Positions 15,627-24,473 of a DNA stretch of 64,000 bases are shown here, one piece after another (positions within the stretch are counted from its first letter, which is position 1; each line of letters begins with the position of its first letter). The notes under the pieces were generated by a model. That model was not told the origin of the DNA. It ran no database searches and saw only the letters and a list, made by a program, of their open reading frames with translations. This DNA comes from Ornithoclostridium sp944380285 (GTDB taxonomy: Bacteria > Bacillota > Clostridia > Christensenellales > UBA3700), in the NCBI GenBank assembly GCA_963931165.1, contig OZ006985.1:434001-498000 (forward strand), read 5' to 3'. The position numbers and the translations under genes are program-made.

Positions 15627-17807
15627 TTATTTGCGTTTTGCGCTCGTTTTTTTGCCGCCGCTCTTGGGCTTTTTCTCTTTGCCGTCTTCGGCGGATCGTT
15701 CAGGCTCGATCTTTTCGGGGACCGCTTCTTTGACCGGCTCGGGATTTGCGCCGCTCTCTTGCGTCGGCGTCGGTTTGCCGGCGTCCGCCTCTTTGCCCGC
15801 CTTTGCCTCTTCCGCCCTGACCTTTTCGGCGTATTCTTTTTGGTATTGAGCGTCTCTCTTCATCATCTGCTCAAAGTAGACGGTGTCGTGATGGAAGGTC
15901 GGCACGAGCACTTTGAGCTGTTCGACGACCGCCTTCTTGTCGTTGGACGCGCATATGCCGCGCATCTTCTCCAGCTCGGCGATGAACTTGTCCGCGTCGA
16001 TGTGCACCTGTCTGCCGATGAAGATCTTGTTGTTGTCCGTCTTGCGCAAGCCTTCCTCTTTCATCAACAGCTCTTCGTACAGTTTTTCGCCGGGACGAAG
16101 CCCGGTGAACTTGATCTGGATGTCCTCATAGGGTGTATAGCCCATCATCTTGATCATGTTCTCGGCGAGCGTGACGATCTTGACCGGCTCGCCCATGTCG
16201 AGCACGAAGATCTCGCCGCCGTGCGCGTATGCGCCCGCTTGGAGCACGAGGCTGACCGCCTCGGGTATCGTCATAAAGTATCTGATGATCTCGGGGTGAG
16301 TGACGGTGACGGGTCCGCCCTTTTTGATCTGCTCTTTGAACAGCGGTATCACCGAGCCGTTGGAGCCGAGCACGTTGCCGAACCTGACCGCGGCGAACTC
16401 GGTGACCGAATTGCCGTATAGCTGATGCATGGTCTCGATGATCTCTTCGCAGCAACGCTTGGTCGCGCCCATGACGTTGGTCGGGTTGACCGCCTTGTCG
16501 GTTGAGATCATGATGAACTTGGCGACCTTGAACTCATACGACAATTTGACGACGTTGAGGGTGCCGAACACGTTGTTTTTGACCGCCTCTTCGGGGTTGG
16601 TCTCCATCAGCGGCACATGCTTGTGTGCGGCGGCGTGGAAGACGATCTGAGGATGATATTCCTCAAACAGGTCGCGCATCTTGCCCTCGTCGGTGACGGA
16701 TGCGATCTCGACGTCGAGGTCGACCTTGTCGCCGTAGTTGCGCTTCATCTCCTGCTGTATCTCGTACGCGCAATTTTCGTAGACATCGAGGACGATGATA
16801 CGGCGCGGATCGTACTTTGCGATCTGTCTGACCAGCTCGCTTCCGATCGAGCCGCCTCCGCCCGTGATCAAACACACTTTGTCTTGGATGTAGCCCTTTA
16901 CGCCCTTGTCGTTGAACGAGATCTGTTCCCTGCCGAGAAGGTCGCCGATGTTGATGTCGCGCGCCTGCCCGACGAGGTCGACGTTGCTGATCATCTCGCT
17001 CATATAGGGCAAGACTTTGAGCTGACAGCCCGTCTGCATGCACAGCGACAAGATGGATTGACGCGTCTGCGGATCGATGGACGGGATCGCGAAAATGATC
17101 GTGCTGACGTCGTATTTGCGCACGAGCCTGGGGATCTCCTTCGTCGTGCCGACGACCTCAACGTCGCCGATGATGCGGCCGAGCTTGTCCGGATCGTCGT
17201 CGACGAGACAGACGGGATTGTAGATGCTGCTGCCGCGCGACAGCTCCTCCAGGATCGCGCTGGCGGTATAGCCCGCGCCTATGATCATCGTGCGCTTTTT
17301 CTGCCGCGGCAACGCTCTGTCGCGCAGGCGCGCGTAGACCATCTCATATATGAGGCGCGAGACGATGATCACGCCCGTGGTCGAAAAGAAGATGTTGAAA
17401 TAGACGGGGTAGGCTTTGAGGTTTTCGCCGAGCTGCTCCAAGTCCTCGACGATGGGCATCTTGCCCGAAAGCCAATGCAAAAACGCCTGGTCGAGGATCG
17501 CAAGGAGCACGGTGGCGACAAGCGTCGCGCCGACTATGCGCAGATAGTCCTTGCCGCGAGCATAACGCCACACGACCTTGTTGACCCTGAACGCCCAAAG
17601 GCAGATGACGAACAAGACCGCGGCGACCGGCAGAGCCTTGAAGGCGTTGACAATGATCTCGGTGCCTATGATGTATGCCTGACCGAGAATGACCGATCCC
17701 ATATAGCATACGCAAACCATGAGCGTGTCCGCGATGAGCATCGCCCATTCGCGGAGCGTGCGTATGCTGTACGCCTCCTTCTTGATCTTGATCTTAATCT
17801 TTTTCAT
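15627..17807 (-). CDS. membrane-bound nucleotide-sugar epimerase/4,6-dehydratase (CapD/FlaA1/WbpM type)
   Basis: 726 residues. Four hydrophobic segments (about 17-130) precede a first Rossmann domain (IIGAGYTASAILEEL, about 173) and a second NAD(P)-binding domain (CLITGGGGSIGSELV, about 310) with the catalytic region STDKAVNPTNVMGATKR. This layout matches polysaccharide enzymes that convert UDP-GlcNAc to 4-keto-6-deoxy sugars. The last 70 residues are an unusual Lys/Glu/Pro-rich tail ending KKTSAKRK, beyond the conserved domain and probably cytoplasmic and disordered. The gene lies upstream of nothing in its operon but is followed on the same strand side by galE, so cell-surface sugar synthesis is a likely theme. 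Confidence 0.88.
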   Translation of the reverse strand: MKKIKIKIKKEAYSIRTLREWAMLIADTLMVCVCYMGSVILGQAYIIGTEIIVNAFKALPVAAVLFVICLWAFRVNKVVWRYARGKDYLRIVGATLVATVLLAILDQAFLHWLSGKMPIVEDLEQLGENLKAYPVYFNIFFSTTGVIIVSRLIYEMVYARLRDRALPRQKKRTMIIGAGYTASAILEELSRGSSIYNPVCLVDDDPDKLGRIIGDVEVVGTTKEIPRLVRKYDVSTIIFAIPSIDPQTRQSILSLCMQTGCQLKVLPYMSEMISNVDLVGQARDINIGDLLGREQISFNDKGVKGYIQDKVCLITGGGGSIGSELVRQIAKYDPRRIIVLDVYENCAYEIQQEMKRNYGDKVDLDVEIASVTDEGKMRDLFEEYHPQIVFHAAAHKHVPLMETNPEEAVKNNVFGTLNVVKLSYEFKVAKFIMISTDKAVNPTNVMGATKRCCEEIIETMHQLYGNSVTEFAAVRFGNVLGSNGSVIPLFKEQIKKGGPVTVTHPEIIRYFMTIPEAVSLVLQAGAYAHGGEIFVLDMGEPVKIVTLAENMIKMMGYTPYEDIQIKFTGLRPGEKLYEELLMKEEGLRKTDNNKIFIGRQVHIDADKFIAELEKMRGICASNDKKAVVEQLKVLVPTFHHDTVYFEQMMKRDAQYQKEYAEKVRAEEAKAGKEADAGKPTPTQESGANPEPVKEAVPEKIEPERSAEDGKEKKPKSGGKKTSAKRK

Positions 17808-17904
17808 CTTCCTAGTCCCGCCATACCTTTGCGGCGATGTTCCTCTTCTCTATTATTTTCGTATCTGTGTCTGTTATCCGCACATTATCGCGGCTGTGAC
17901 GCGC

Positions 17905-18918
17905 TCAGTCGTCGTAGCCGTTGGGGTTGTTAACCTGCCATCTCCAGCTGTCTTCGCACATGTCTTTGAGGTCGTATCTGCACTCAAAGCCTATCTCTTT
18001 TTTCGCAAGAGAGCTGTCCGCATAGCACTCGGCGATGTCGCCGGGGCGCCTCGGAGCGATGACGTAGGGGATCGCCTTGCCGCTCGCCTTCTCGAACGCC
18101 TTGACGATCTGAAGCACGCTGTAACCCTTGCCCGTGCCGAGGTTGTAGGTCACAAGGCCGCTGCCCTCCGCAAGTTTGTTGAGCGCGAGCAAGTGTCCTC
18201 TCGCAAGGTCGAGCACATGGATGTAGTCCCTGACGCCCGTGCCGTCCTCGGTCGGATAGTCGTTGCCGAACACGTTGAGCTGTTTGAGCTTGCCGATCGC
18301 GACCTGCGTGATGTAGGGCACAAGATTGTTGGGGATGCCGTTGGGGTCCTCGCCGATGAGTCCGCTCTTGTGCGCGCCGATGGGGTTGAAGTAGCGCAGG
18401 ATCGCGATGTTCATCGTCTTGTCCGCCTTGTAGACGTCGCGCAAGATGTCCTCGATCATCAATTTGGTCGTGCCGTACGGGTTGGTCGTCGACAGCGGGA
18501 AATCCTCTTTGATGGGCACGCTCTTGGGCTGACCGTAGACGGTCGCCGACGACGAGAACACGAAATTCTTGCAGCCGTATTCTCTCATCACCGCCAAGAG
18601 CACGAGGGTGCTGACGAGGTTGTTGGTGTAATATTCAAGCGGTTTTTGCACCGATTCGCCGACCGCCTTAAGCCCGGCGAAGTGGATGACCGCGTCCGGT
18701 TTTTCCGCCTTGAAGATGCCTTCCATCGCCTCTTTGTCGCAGACGTCCGCGCGATAGAACGCGAACTCTTTGCCGGTGATCTTGCGCACGCGGTCGAGCA
18801 CCGTGGGCTTGCTGTTGACGAAGTTGTCTACGACGACGACCTCGAAGTCGTTGTCGAGCAGATCGACCGTGGTGTGCGAGCCGATGTAGCCGGCTCCGCC
18901 CGTAACCAAAACTTTCAT
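17905..18918 (-). CDS. galE: UDP-glucose 4-epimerase
   Basis: A 337-residue extended SDR enzyme interconverting UDP-glucose and UDP-galactose (often also the GlcNAc forms). Visible motifs: VTGGAGYIGSHT (NAD binding), VIHFAGLKAVGES, SSSATVYG, the catalytic NPYGTTKLMIE (YxxxK), LRYFNPIGAH and DYIHVLDLARGH. The ATG at 18918 has a GGAGG ribosome site nine bases upstream. The kinase gene at 18936 ends 17 bp before this start, so the two form an operon. Together they supply the Leloir-type steps for galactose and N-acetylhexosamine. Confidence 0.96.
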   Translation of the reverse strand: MKVLVTGGAGYIGSHTTVDLLDNDFEVVVVDNFVNSKPTVLDRVRKITGKEFAFYRADVCDKEAMEGIFKAEKPDAVIHFAGLKAVGESVQKPLEYYTNNLVSTLVLLAVMREYGCKNFVFSSSATVYGQPKSVPIKEDFPLSTTNPYGTTKLMIEDILRDVYKADKTMNIAILRYFNPIGAHKSGLIGEDPNGIPNNLVPYITQVAIGKLKQLNVFGNDYPTEDGTGVRDYIHVLDLARGHLLALNKLAEGSGLVTYNLGTGKGYSVLQIVKAFEKASGKAIPYVIAPRRPGDIAECYADSSLAKKEIGFECRYDLKDMCEDSWRWQVNNPNGYDD

Positions 18919-18935
18919 GATGTCAATGCCTCCGT

Positions 18936-20066
18936 TTATGCTTTGCGATAGCGCGCGGCGATGGCGTCCATCTCCGCAAGTCTGCCTTCCATCTCGCTCA
19001 CGAGTTTGAACTGTGTATGGCAGCGCACAAGATTGTGCGTATCGTATTTTGTTTTGAAATAGACGTCTCCGTCGATGAAGTCCGTCAAAAAGCGCATGCC
19101 GCACTCATAGGTCATCAGCACCGAACCGAAGGACAGCATTTTCGTCTCCTTTTCGGTGATCTTGTCGCCTATGCCGGCGAGGAAGCCCTTCGCGAACGCC
19201 TCGTAGAGGGAGATGTCGAAATGCACTTTGTCGAGGTCGGGCTCGTCTTCGAGCGCGGTCGAACAGCCGAACCTGACCGCGTCGCCGAAGTCGTACAGCA
19301 ACGACCCGGGCATGATCGTGTCGAGGTCGATCACGCAGATCGCCTTCTTTGTCGCCGAGTCGAACAAGATGTTGTTGAGTTTGGTGTCGTTGTGGGTGAC
19401 CCTCAAAGGTATCGACCCGTCCGCTATGCCGTCGACAACGCGCGAACAATATTTTTTACGCGCGCGGACAAACTCGATCTCGTCTTTGACCATGTCCGCT
19501 CTGCCGCTCTTGTTCGCCTTGACCGCCGCCTCGAACTTTGCATATCTGTCCGCAGTGTTGTGGAAGTTGGGGATGACCTCGCCGAGCACGGACGCGTCAA
19601 AGCCGTCCAGCCTCGCGATGAACAATCCGAACGCCCTGCCCGTGTCGCCGAAGACTTCGGCACTCTCGGCGAGCTGATAGACCTCCGTGTCCTCAATGAA
19701 CAAAAACGCGCGCCAGCACTCTCCGTCCGTGTCGAGATAGTTCTTGCCGCTGCGAGTGGGCACGAGCGTCAGCGTCTCGCGCTCGGGGTCGCCGCCGCTC
19801 TCTTCGATCTTTTGAGAGAGATAGCGCGTGACGACGCCTATGTTGTGCATCAATGTGGGAACGTCCGGGAAGACGTGCGTGTTCATCCTTTGAAGTATGT
19901 ATCTGCGCGTCTTGTCCCCGTCGCGGTAGGTCAATGCGTAAGTGTCGTTGATGTGGCCGTCCCCGTAAGGACCGCCGTCGACATACTCTCCTTCAAACGC
20001 AAATTCCCCTTTTGCGGTCATGAAATCCAATTTTACACCTCTTGCCGCGTCGCGGCTCTTTTCCAT
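18936..20066 (-). CDS. nahK: N-acetylhexosamine 1-kinase-like phosphotransferase (NahK family)
   Basis: 376 residues with an aminoglycoside-phosphotransferase fold. NahK-like features are GHINDTYAL near the N-terminus, YILQRMNTHVFPDV, VTHNDTKLNNILFD (catalytic loop with Asp and Asn), VIDLDTIMPGSLLYDFGD (metal-binding DFG equivalent) and the downstream EAFAKGFL. NahK phosphorylates GlcNAc or GalNAc at C1 in the lacto-N-biose/galacto-N-biose pathway. The neighbouring galE and the GH27 gene fit that pathway, though no phosphorylase (LnpA) gene is in the window. The start at 20066 has only a weak ribosome site; an ATG 15 codons in is the alternative. Confidence 0.82.
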   Translation of the reverse strand: MEKSRDAARGVKLDFMTAKGEFAFEGEYVDGGPYGDGHINDTYALTYRDGDKTRRYILQRMNTHVFPDVPTLMHNIGVVTRYLSQKIEESGGDPERETLTLVPTRSGKNYLDTDGECWRAFLFIEDTEVYQLAESAEVFGDTGRAFGLFIARLDGFDASVLGEVIPNFHNTADRYAKFEAAVKANKSGRADMVKDEIEFVRARKKYCSRVVDGIADGSIPLRVTHNDTKLNNILFDSATKKAICVIDLDTIMPGSLLYDFGDAVRFGCSTALEDEPDLDKVHFDISLYEAFAKGFLAGIGDKITEKETKMLSFGSVLMTYECGMRFLTDFIDGDVYFKTKYDTHNLVRCHTQFKLVSEMEGRLAEMDAIAARYRKA

Positions 20067-20177
20067 AATAATAACTCATCTGCCGAAAGTTGTCAACGTT
20101 TTGGGGGATCGTCTCGCTCGGAGCGTCGCTCTTTGAGCGGCGGACCTTACAAAAATTTTACAAAATTCAAAAAACTC

Positions 20178-20205
20178 TTGCCATTTTGCGGTATTATGTT
20201 ATAAT
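20178..20205 (+). promoter_or_regulatory. promoter of the beta-helix lipoprotein gene
   Basis: TTGCCA (20178-20183), 16-bp spacer, TATAAT (20200-20205). The transcript has a leader of about 60 nt with a perfect AAAGGAGG ribosome site. Confidence 0.75.
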
Positions 20206-20272
20206 AATAATGGTGCGCGTGCAGAGCGCGCATAGACTACATCGCACGAACAACATCGTAAAGGAGGACTTT

Positions 20273-21775
20273 ATGACAAAAACCAAAAAGTTTGTGACGA
20301 GGGTTTTGCCCGTGATCGCGGTGCTCGCGATATTGGTGACTTCCATCGTCCTGATGACCGGCTGCAGTTCCGACCCGGTCACCGTCGTTCTCGACAACTC
20401 CAAGCTCGCTCTGTATGACTACAGGGTCGGCTACATCTCCGGAAACGCCGAGAACAACACCGTCGACCTTTCCAAGGCGATCCCCAACGCAAAAGATTTC
20501 GCGATCGCAGACACCACCATCGCCACGATCAGCGGCACCACTTTGACCGCGCTCAAGGCGGGCGGATCCAGGATGACTTACACCATGCTCAACGAGGACG
20601 GTACCGTCGTCGATGACGGCGAAGGCAATCCCGTCGTCAACGAGATCAACATCCACGTCCTCGACGGCTACACCAACGTCACGACCTGGGACGAGCTGTA
20701 CAATGCCGTTATGGTCGACGCTTCCGTCGCCAACGTCTGCGTACAGGCTGAGCTGACCGCCACCGCGGGCAAGAACTTCAAGTTCGTCCCGACCGACTCC
20801 CCCGACTATGCGGGCGCCGATCCCAGCCCCGACACTCTCAACCTTTACGGCAACGTGTTGATGTGGGATACCTCCGCTCTCACCACCGCCGGCGCACCCG
20901 TGTTCACCGTCGAATGGTGCTCCAAGACCCTCAACGTGACCGACGTCTATATGCGCGGTTCCGTTCCCGTACAGGGTGAAGACGGATCCGTCGACCTCTC
21001 CCAGTTCGAAGGCGGCGGCGCGTTCTTCTCCGGCACCGGCAGCAACGACGTCACCCCCGTGCTCAACGTCACTCACTGCTTGGTCGAGAACTCGCAGAAG
21101 CTGATCACCGTCAAATCGTCCACCCTCAACCTCAAGGGCAGCATCGTCAGAAACGGCGCAGACGCGCTCGTCGCCGCTCAAACCGAAGCCGGTTCCAAGG
21201 GCGCGACCGTCAATGTCGAAAATTGCGTGCTCGCAAACTCCGTCGTCTCCGGCATCATCCTTTGGGGTACGGTCGAGAAGAATGCGACCGATCAAGATTA
21301 CTGCACCGTCAACCTCAAGGGCTTCGTCGACTTCTATGTTTGGAAAAACCGTGAGACCACCAAGCTGATGCCCAGCAACGACACTTCCGGCTTGGCAGAC
21401 GTAGTCAACTACGCTATTTCTCAAAATATCACATCGGAAGACTACGATGGTTTCTTTGCAATGCAAGAAGGAACAGGTGCCGAAGATTATGCGCATCAAT
21501 ATCTCAACGTCTGCATTATCCGTCTGGCAAGCGGCGGCAAACTCGGCAACGCATCCAAGGTCAACGGCGTGGAAGCCAATAATCTGTATACCGACAAATT
21601 CCCGCTTCCCAAACTCGGCCCCATGATCGATGCCATCTTGAGAACTTGCGATCTCTACACGGTCGCGCCGTCCGACGTTACGTTCACCGACAAGACGTCT
21701 TGGCTCAACCCGACCGCTACCATGGCGGACAACCCGAACCTCAACCACGATCTGAACTACGGCAGAGAGGCATAA
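20273..21775 (+). CDS. lipoprotein with Ig-like and right-handed beta-helix-like regions, function unknown
   Basis: 500 residues. The signal peptide ends in lipobox LMTGC (Cys about 26). Residues about 30-130 look like a bacterial Ig-like (BIG2-type) domain: LYDYRVGYISGNAENNTVDLSKAIP, then TTIATISGTTLTALKAGGSRMTYT. Residues about 140-420 carry regular short beta repeats (for example LNVTHCLVENSQKLITVKSSTLNLKGSIV and VNVENCVLANS) typical of parallel beta-helix or pectate-lyase-like folds. No catalytic motif is obvious. The start was set at the ATG with the AAAGGAGG site. It is monocistronic, with its own promoter and terminator, and probably surface exposed. Confidence 0.7.
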   Translation: MTKTKKFVTRVLPVIAVLAILVTSIVLMTGCSSDPVTVVLDNSKLALYDYRVGYISGNAENNTVDLSKAIPNAKDFAIADTTIATISGTTLTALKAGGSRMTYTMLNEDGTVVDDGEGNPVVNEINIHVLDGYTNVTTWDELYNAVMVDASVANVCVQAELTATAGKNFKFVPTDSPDYAGADPSPDTLNLYGNVLMWDTSALTTAGAPVFTVEWCSKTLNVTDVYMRGSVPVQGEDGSVDLSQFEGGGAFFSGTGSNDVTPVLNVTHCLVENSQKLITVKSSTLNLKGSIVRNGADALVAAQTEAGSKGATVNVENCVLANSVVSGIILWGTVEKNATDQDYCTVNLKGFVDFYVWKNRETTKLMPSNDTSGLADVVNYAISQNITSEDYDGFFAMQEGTGAEDYAHQYLNVCIIRLASGGKLGNASKVNGVEANNLYTDKFPLPKLGPMIDAILRTCDLYTVAPSDVTFTDKTSWLNPTATMADNPNLNHDLNYGREA

Positions 21776-21791
21776 GCCCACGGCTTACAAC

Positions 21792-21828
21792 AAAAAAATC
21801 GCACCGTCCGAAAGGGCGGTGCTTTTTT
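21792..21828. terminator. bidirectional terminator
   Basis: GCACCGTCC-GAAA-GGGCGGTGC (21801-21822) with seven A before it and six T after it; serves the plus-strand lipoprotein gene and the minus-strand veg gene. Confidence 0.9.
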
Positions 21829-21831
21829 GCG

Positions 21832-22068
21832 CTATCGGGCGGCGCCGTCCAAGAATCTGACGCTCTTGGTCAGCACATCGCTGTACGAAAAACAGCTGAC
21901 GCCACCCTCTCCCTCGACGGTGAAGACGGCGTCGTACATGTCACGGATCTTACCGCGGAACTTTTCCACCTTGTTGCGTCCGCGGTTGACCACGACGACT
22001 AACTCTCTGCCGCTCAACATTGCGATCCGCGCGCGGCAAGCTTCCATACAATGCTTGATCTCTCTCAC
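21832..22068 (-). CDS. veg: Veg family protein
   Basis: A 78-residue protein starting with GTG at 22068 (an in-frame ATG lies seven codons in). It aligns by eye with Bacillus Veg: REIKHC for SDIKRS at the N-terminus, then VVVVNRGRNKVEKFRGKIRDMYDAVFTV and FSYSDVLTKSVRFL at the C-terminus. Veg is a small, abundant protein of Bacillota linked to biofilm gene regulation; its mechanism is unclear. The alignment favours the GTG start. A possible -10 (AATACT) lies six bases before the GTG, so this too may be leaderless. Confidence 0.82.
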   Translation of the reverse strand: MREIKHCMEACRARIAMLSGRELVVVVNRGRNKVEKFRGKIRDMYDAVFTVEGEGGVSCFSYSDVLTKSVRFLDGAAR

Positions 22069-22155
22069 GCGTCAAGTATTGCCGTGATCGCCTGCAAATA
22101 TGCAAAAGCCGCGCTTTTTTGCGCGGCTCTCGCGTGTACGCGCACTCGCGCGATC

Positions 22156-23682
22156 CTATCTTTTCTTCTTGCCCTTTCCGCCCCCTCTTTGCTGCCGCTT
22201 GCCCTCTTTGGCATCGTCCCGTTTGCGGAAGGGCGGCTTTTTGTCAGGCTTTTGCGAAAACTCCTTGCCGCTGTCCGCGACCTGCACGCCGACCTTTTTG
22301 CCGCCGAGGTCAAAGCCGCCAACCGCGCTCACTTTGTGCTTGACGTCCTGCGTGACCTGCACGAACGAATATGTGTCGCGCAGCTTGACATCGGTGATCT
22401 TGTGCAGGGGGATGTCCGCGACCGTGGACACCAACTTCGCGAGCGTCGCCTTGTCGGGGACGTGTTTTTTGCCGATGTTGAGGAAGAATCTCTCCCCCGC
22501 CGCCGACGCCTCGGCACGCGTGCGGACATTGTGTTTGTCGGACGCATCCGACGGCAACGTATAGGTCTTGCAATCGCTCAAATCGAGTTCGAGCAGTTCG
22601 GGCACCGTGCCCGTCTTGCGCGCATAATCTCCGATCAGCACCGTCTGCTCGGGCGCGACGAGCGTGTACGCCTCGCCCCTTCTCGACGCGCGCGCCGTCC
22701 TGCCTATCCTGTGCACATACGCGTCCGCCTCTCCGGGCGGATCGAGGTTGAACACCGCTTGCAGATCGGGTATGTCGATGCCGCGAGCCGCGACGTCGGT
22801 GCCGACCATGCACGGCGTTTCGCCGCTGCGGAATCGCGCCATCGCGTGCGTCCTGTCCCTTTGGTCCATCTCGCCGTGGAGCAGCTCCGCGTTGACGCCC
22901 GAGGCGGTCAGCGCGCGGTGCACCCTCTCGGCACGGAAGCGCGTGTTGCAAAACACTATATATCTGTCGTATTTTTTTGCTTTGACCAATTTGAGCAGAC
23001 ATCCCACGCGGCGGCTGTCCCCGACGACAACGTAATGCTGCCTCACGTCCGGCTTGTCCTCGTGTGCGGCGACTCCGACGGTGACGGGGTCGTTCATCAT
23101 CTCGCGGCAAAGCGCCGCGATCTCGCCCGGCATCGTCGCCGAAAAGAGCAAATTTTGCCTTCCCTTTCCGATCGCGGCGACTATCTTGCGCACGTCCTCG
23201 ATGAAGCCCATCTTGAGCATCACGTCTCCTTCGTCGAGCACGAGTGTGCGCAGGTTCTTGATCCTCATCGTCTTGCGCTCGAGATGATCGAGCACTCTGC
23301 CGACCGTGCCGACGACGATATGCGGCTTTTTGCGCAGCGAATAGAGCTGTCGCTCAAAGTTTTCGCCGCCGTAGATCACCGCCGTCCTCACTCCTTCGAT
23401 GCGCGAAAGCATGGAGCGGAACACCGCGCCTATCTGCATCGCGAGTTCGCGCGTCGGACACAATACCAGCGCCTGTATTCCGCCGTCCGGATCGATGTCC
23501 TGCAAAATCGGCAGCGCATACGCGAGCGTCTTGCCCGAGCCTGTCGGCGCGAGAGCGATCACGTCTTTGCCTTCGAATATCTTGGGCATCGCCTCGCGCT
23601 GTATCGCTGTCGCCGTCTCGATGTTCGCGTCCGCGAGCGCGGCGCGCAAACCCTCGTTCAACTCTTCGAAAATCCTATCCAT
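22156..23682 (-). CDS. DEAD-box RNA helicase with DbpA-type C-terminal RNA-binding domain
   Basis: 508 residues. Motifs: Q motif TAIQREAMP, Walker A APTGSGKT, PTRELAMQ, motif II VLDEGD (Gly in place of Ala of DEAD), motif III SATMP, motif V TDVAARGIDIP and motif VI HRIGRTARA. Residues about 400-475 match the DbpA/CsdA RNA-binding domain (FLNIGKKHVPDKATLAKL...). The C-terminus is a Lys/Arg/Gly-rich tail. The likely role is rRNA remodelling in ribosome assembly. It is divergent from the SDR gene and both promoters overlap in the 56-bp gap. Confidence 0.92.
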   Translation of the reverse strand: MDRIFEELNEGLRAALADANIETATAIQREAMPKIFEGKDVIALAPTGSGKTLAYALPILQDIDPDGGIQALVLCPTRELAMQIGAVFRSMLSRIEGVRTAVIYGGENFERQLYSLRKKPHIVVGTVGRVLDHLERKTMRIKNLRTLVLDEGDVMLKMGFIEDVRKIVAAIGKGRQNLLFSATMPGEIAALCREMMNDPVTVGVAAHEDKPDVRQHYVVVGDSRRVGCLLKLVKAKKYDRYIVFCNTRFRAERVHRALTASGVNAELLHGEMDQRDRTHAMARFRSGETPCMVGTDVAARGIDIPDLQAVFNLDPPGEADAYVHRIGRTARASRRGEAYTLVAPEQTVLIGDYARKTGTVPELLELDLSDCKTYTLPSDASDKHNVRTRAEASAAGERFFLNIGKKHVPDKATLAKLVSTVADIPLHKITDVKLRDTYSFVQVTQDVKHKVSAVGGFDLGGKKVGVQVADSGKEFSQKPDKKPPFRKRDDAKEGKRQQRGGGKGKKKR

Positions 23683-23688
23683 ACGGAT

Positions 23689-23732
23689 ATAATACTACAT
23701 AGCTTGCATTGCCGCAAAGCAAATTGTATAAT
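23689..23732. promoter_or_regulatory. overlapping divergent promoters of the helicase and SDR genes, both leaderless
   Basis: Minus: TTGCGG (23717-23712), 17 bp, TATTAT (23694-23689), six bases, ATG of the helicase. Plus: TTGCAT (23704-23709), 17 bp, TATAAT (23727-23732), six bases, ATG of the SDR gene. The two promoters overlap head to head, so they probably compete for polymerase. Confidence 0.75.
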
Positions 23733-23738
23733 ATAATC

Positions 23739-24464
23739 ATGAAAACAGTCATCATTACCGGCGCGACGCGCGGAATAGGCGCGGCTGCCGCCTTCAAATT
23801 CGCAAGCGCGGACTACGCGATCTGCGCGGTCTATCGCCAAGACGACTCTTCCGCACGGGTGCTGATCGACAAGCTCGCAAGCAACGGCTGCTTTGCGTCC
23901 GCGATCAAGGCGGACGTCTCCGACCCCCAGCAGTGCCGACGCGTTGTCGATGAGTGCGTGCGCACATTGGGCGCGCCGTGCGTCCTCGTCAACAATGCCG
24001 GGCTGTCGGCGATTTCTCCTCTCGTGGACATGGCGGACGACGAGATCTCATCTTTGATCGACGCCGACCTCAAGGGCGCGATTTACATGACAAAATACGC
24101 CCAGCCGCACCTTGTCGACAACGGCGGCGCGATCGTCAACGTCTCTTCGGTATGGGGCGTCGTCGGCGCGTCGTGCGAGAGCGTCTATTCGGCGGCAAAG
24201 GGCGGCTTGATAGCTTTCACCAAGGCGATGGCAAAGGAGCTTGCTCCGAGCGGCGTTCGCGTCAATTGCGTCGCCCCGGGCGTCATAGACACCGCGATGA
24301 ACGCGCGCTTTGACGAGCGCGAGCGCGCCGCCATCACCGAAGATATCCCTCTTGGCAGATTCGGCACCGCCGACGAGGTCGCGGACGCGATCTTTTGGCT
24401 CGCCGACCGCGCGACCTACGTCACCGGTCAATGCTTGGGCATAGACGGCGGCTACGGGCAATGA
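23739..24464 (+). CDS. short-chain dehydrogenase/reductase (FabG-like)
   Basis: 241 residues. Motifs: TGATRGIGAAAA (NADP binding), NNAGLS, catalytic Ser in IVNVSSVWG, YSAAKGG (YxxxK), and VAPGVIDTAMN. It matches 3-oxoacyl-ACP reductase-type SDRs but no other fatty-acid gene is adjacent, so the substrate is open. The start is the ATG six bases after a -10; the extra upstream residues of the longer frame would lie before the promoter. The following acyltransferase-like gene begins 10-34 bp downstream and may be co-transcribed. Confidence 0.88.
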   Translation: MKTVIITGATRGIGAAAAFKFASADYAICAVYRQDDSSARVLIDKLASNGCFASAIKADVSDPQQCRRVVDECVRTLGAPCVLVNNAGLSAISPLVDMADDEISSLIDADLKGAIYMTKYAQPHLVDNGGAIVNVSSVWGVVGASCESVYSAAKGGLIAFTKAMAKELAPSGVRVNCVAPGVIDTAMNARFDERERAAITEDIPLGRFGTADEVADAIFWLADRATYVTGQCLGIDGGYGQ

Positions 24465-24473
24465 ACGCCGCAC

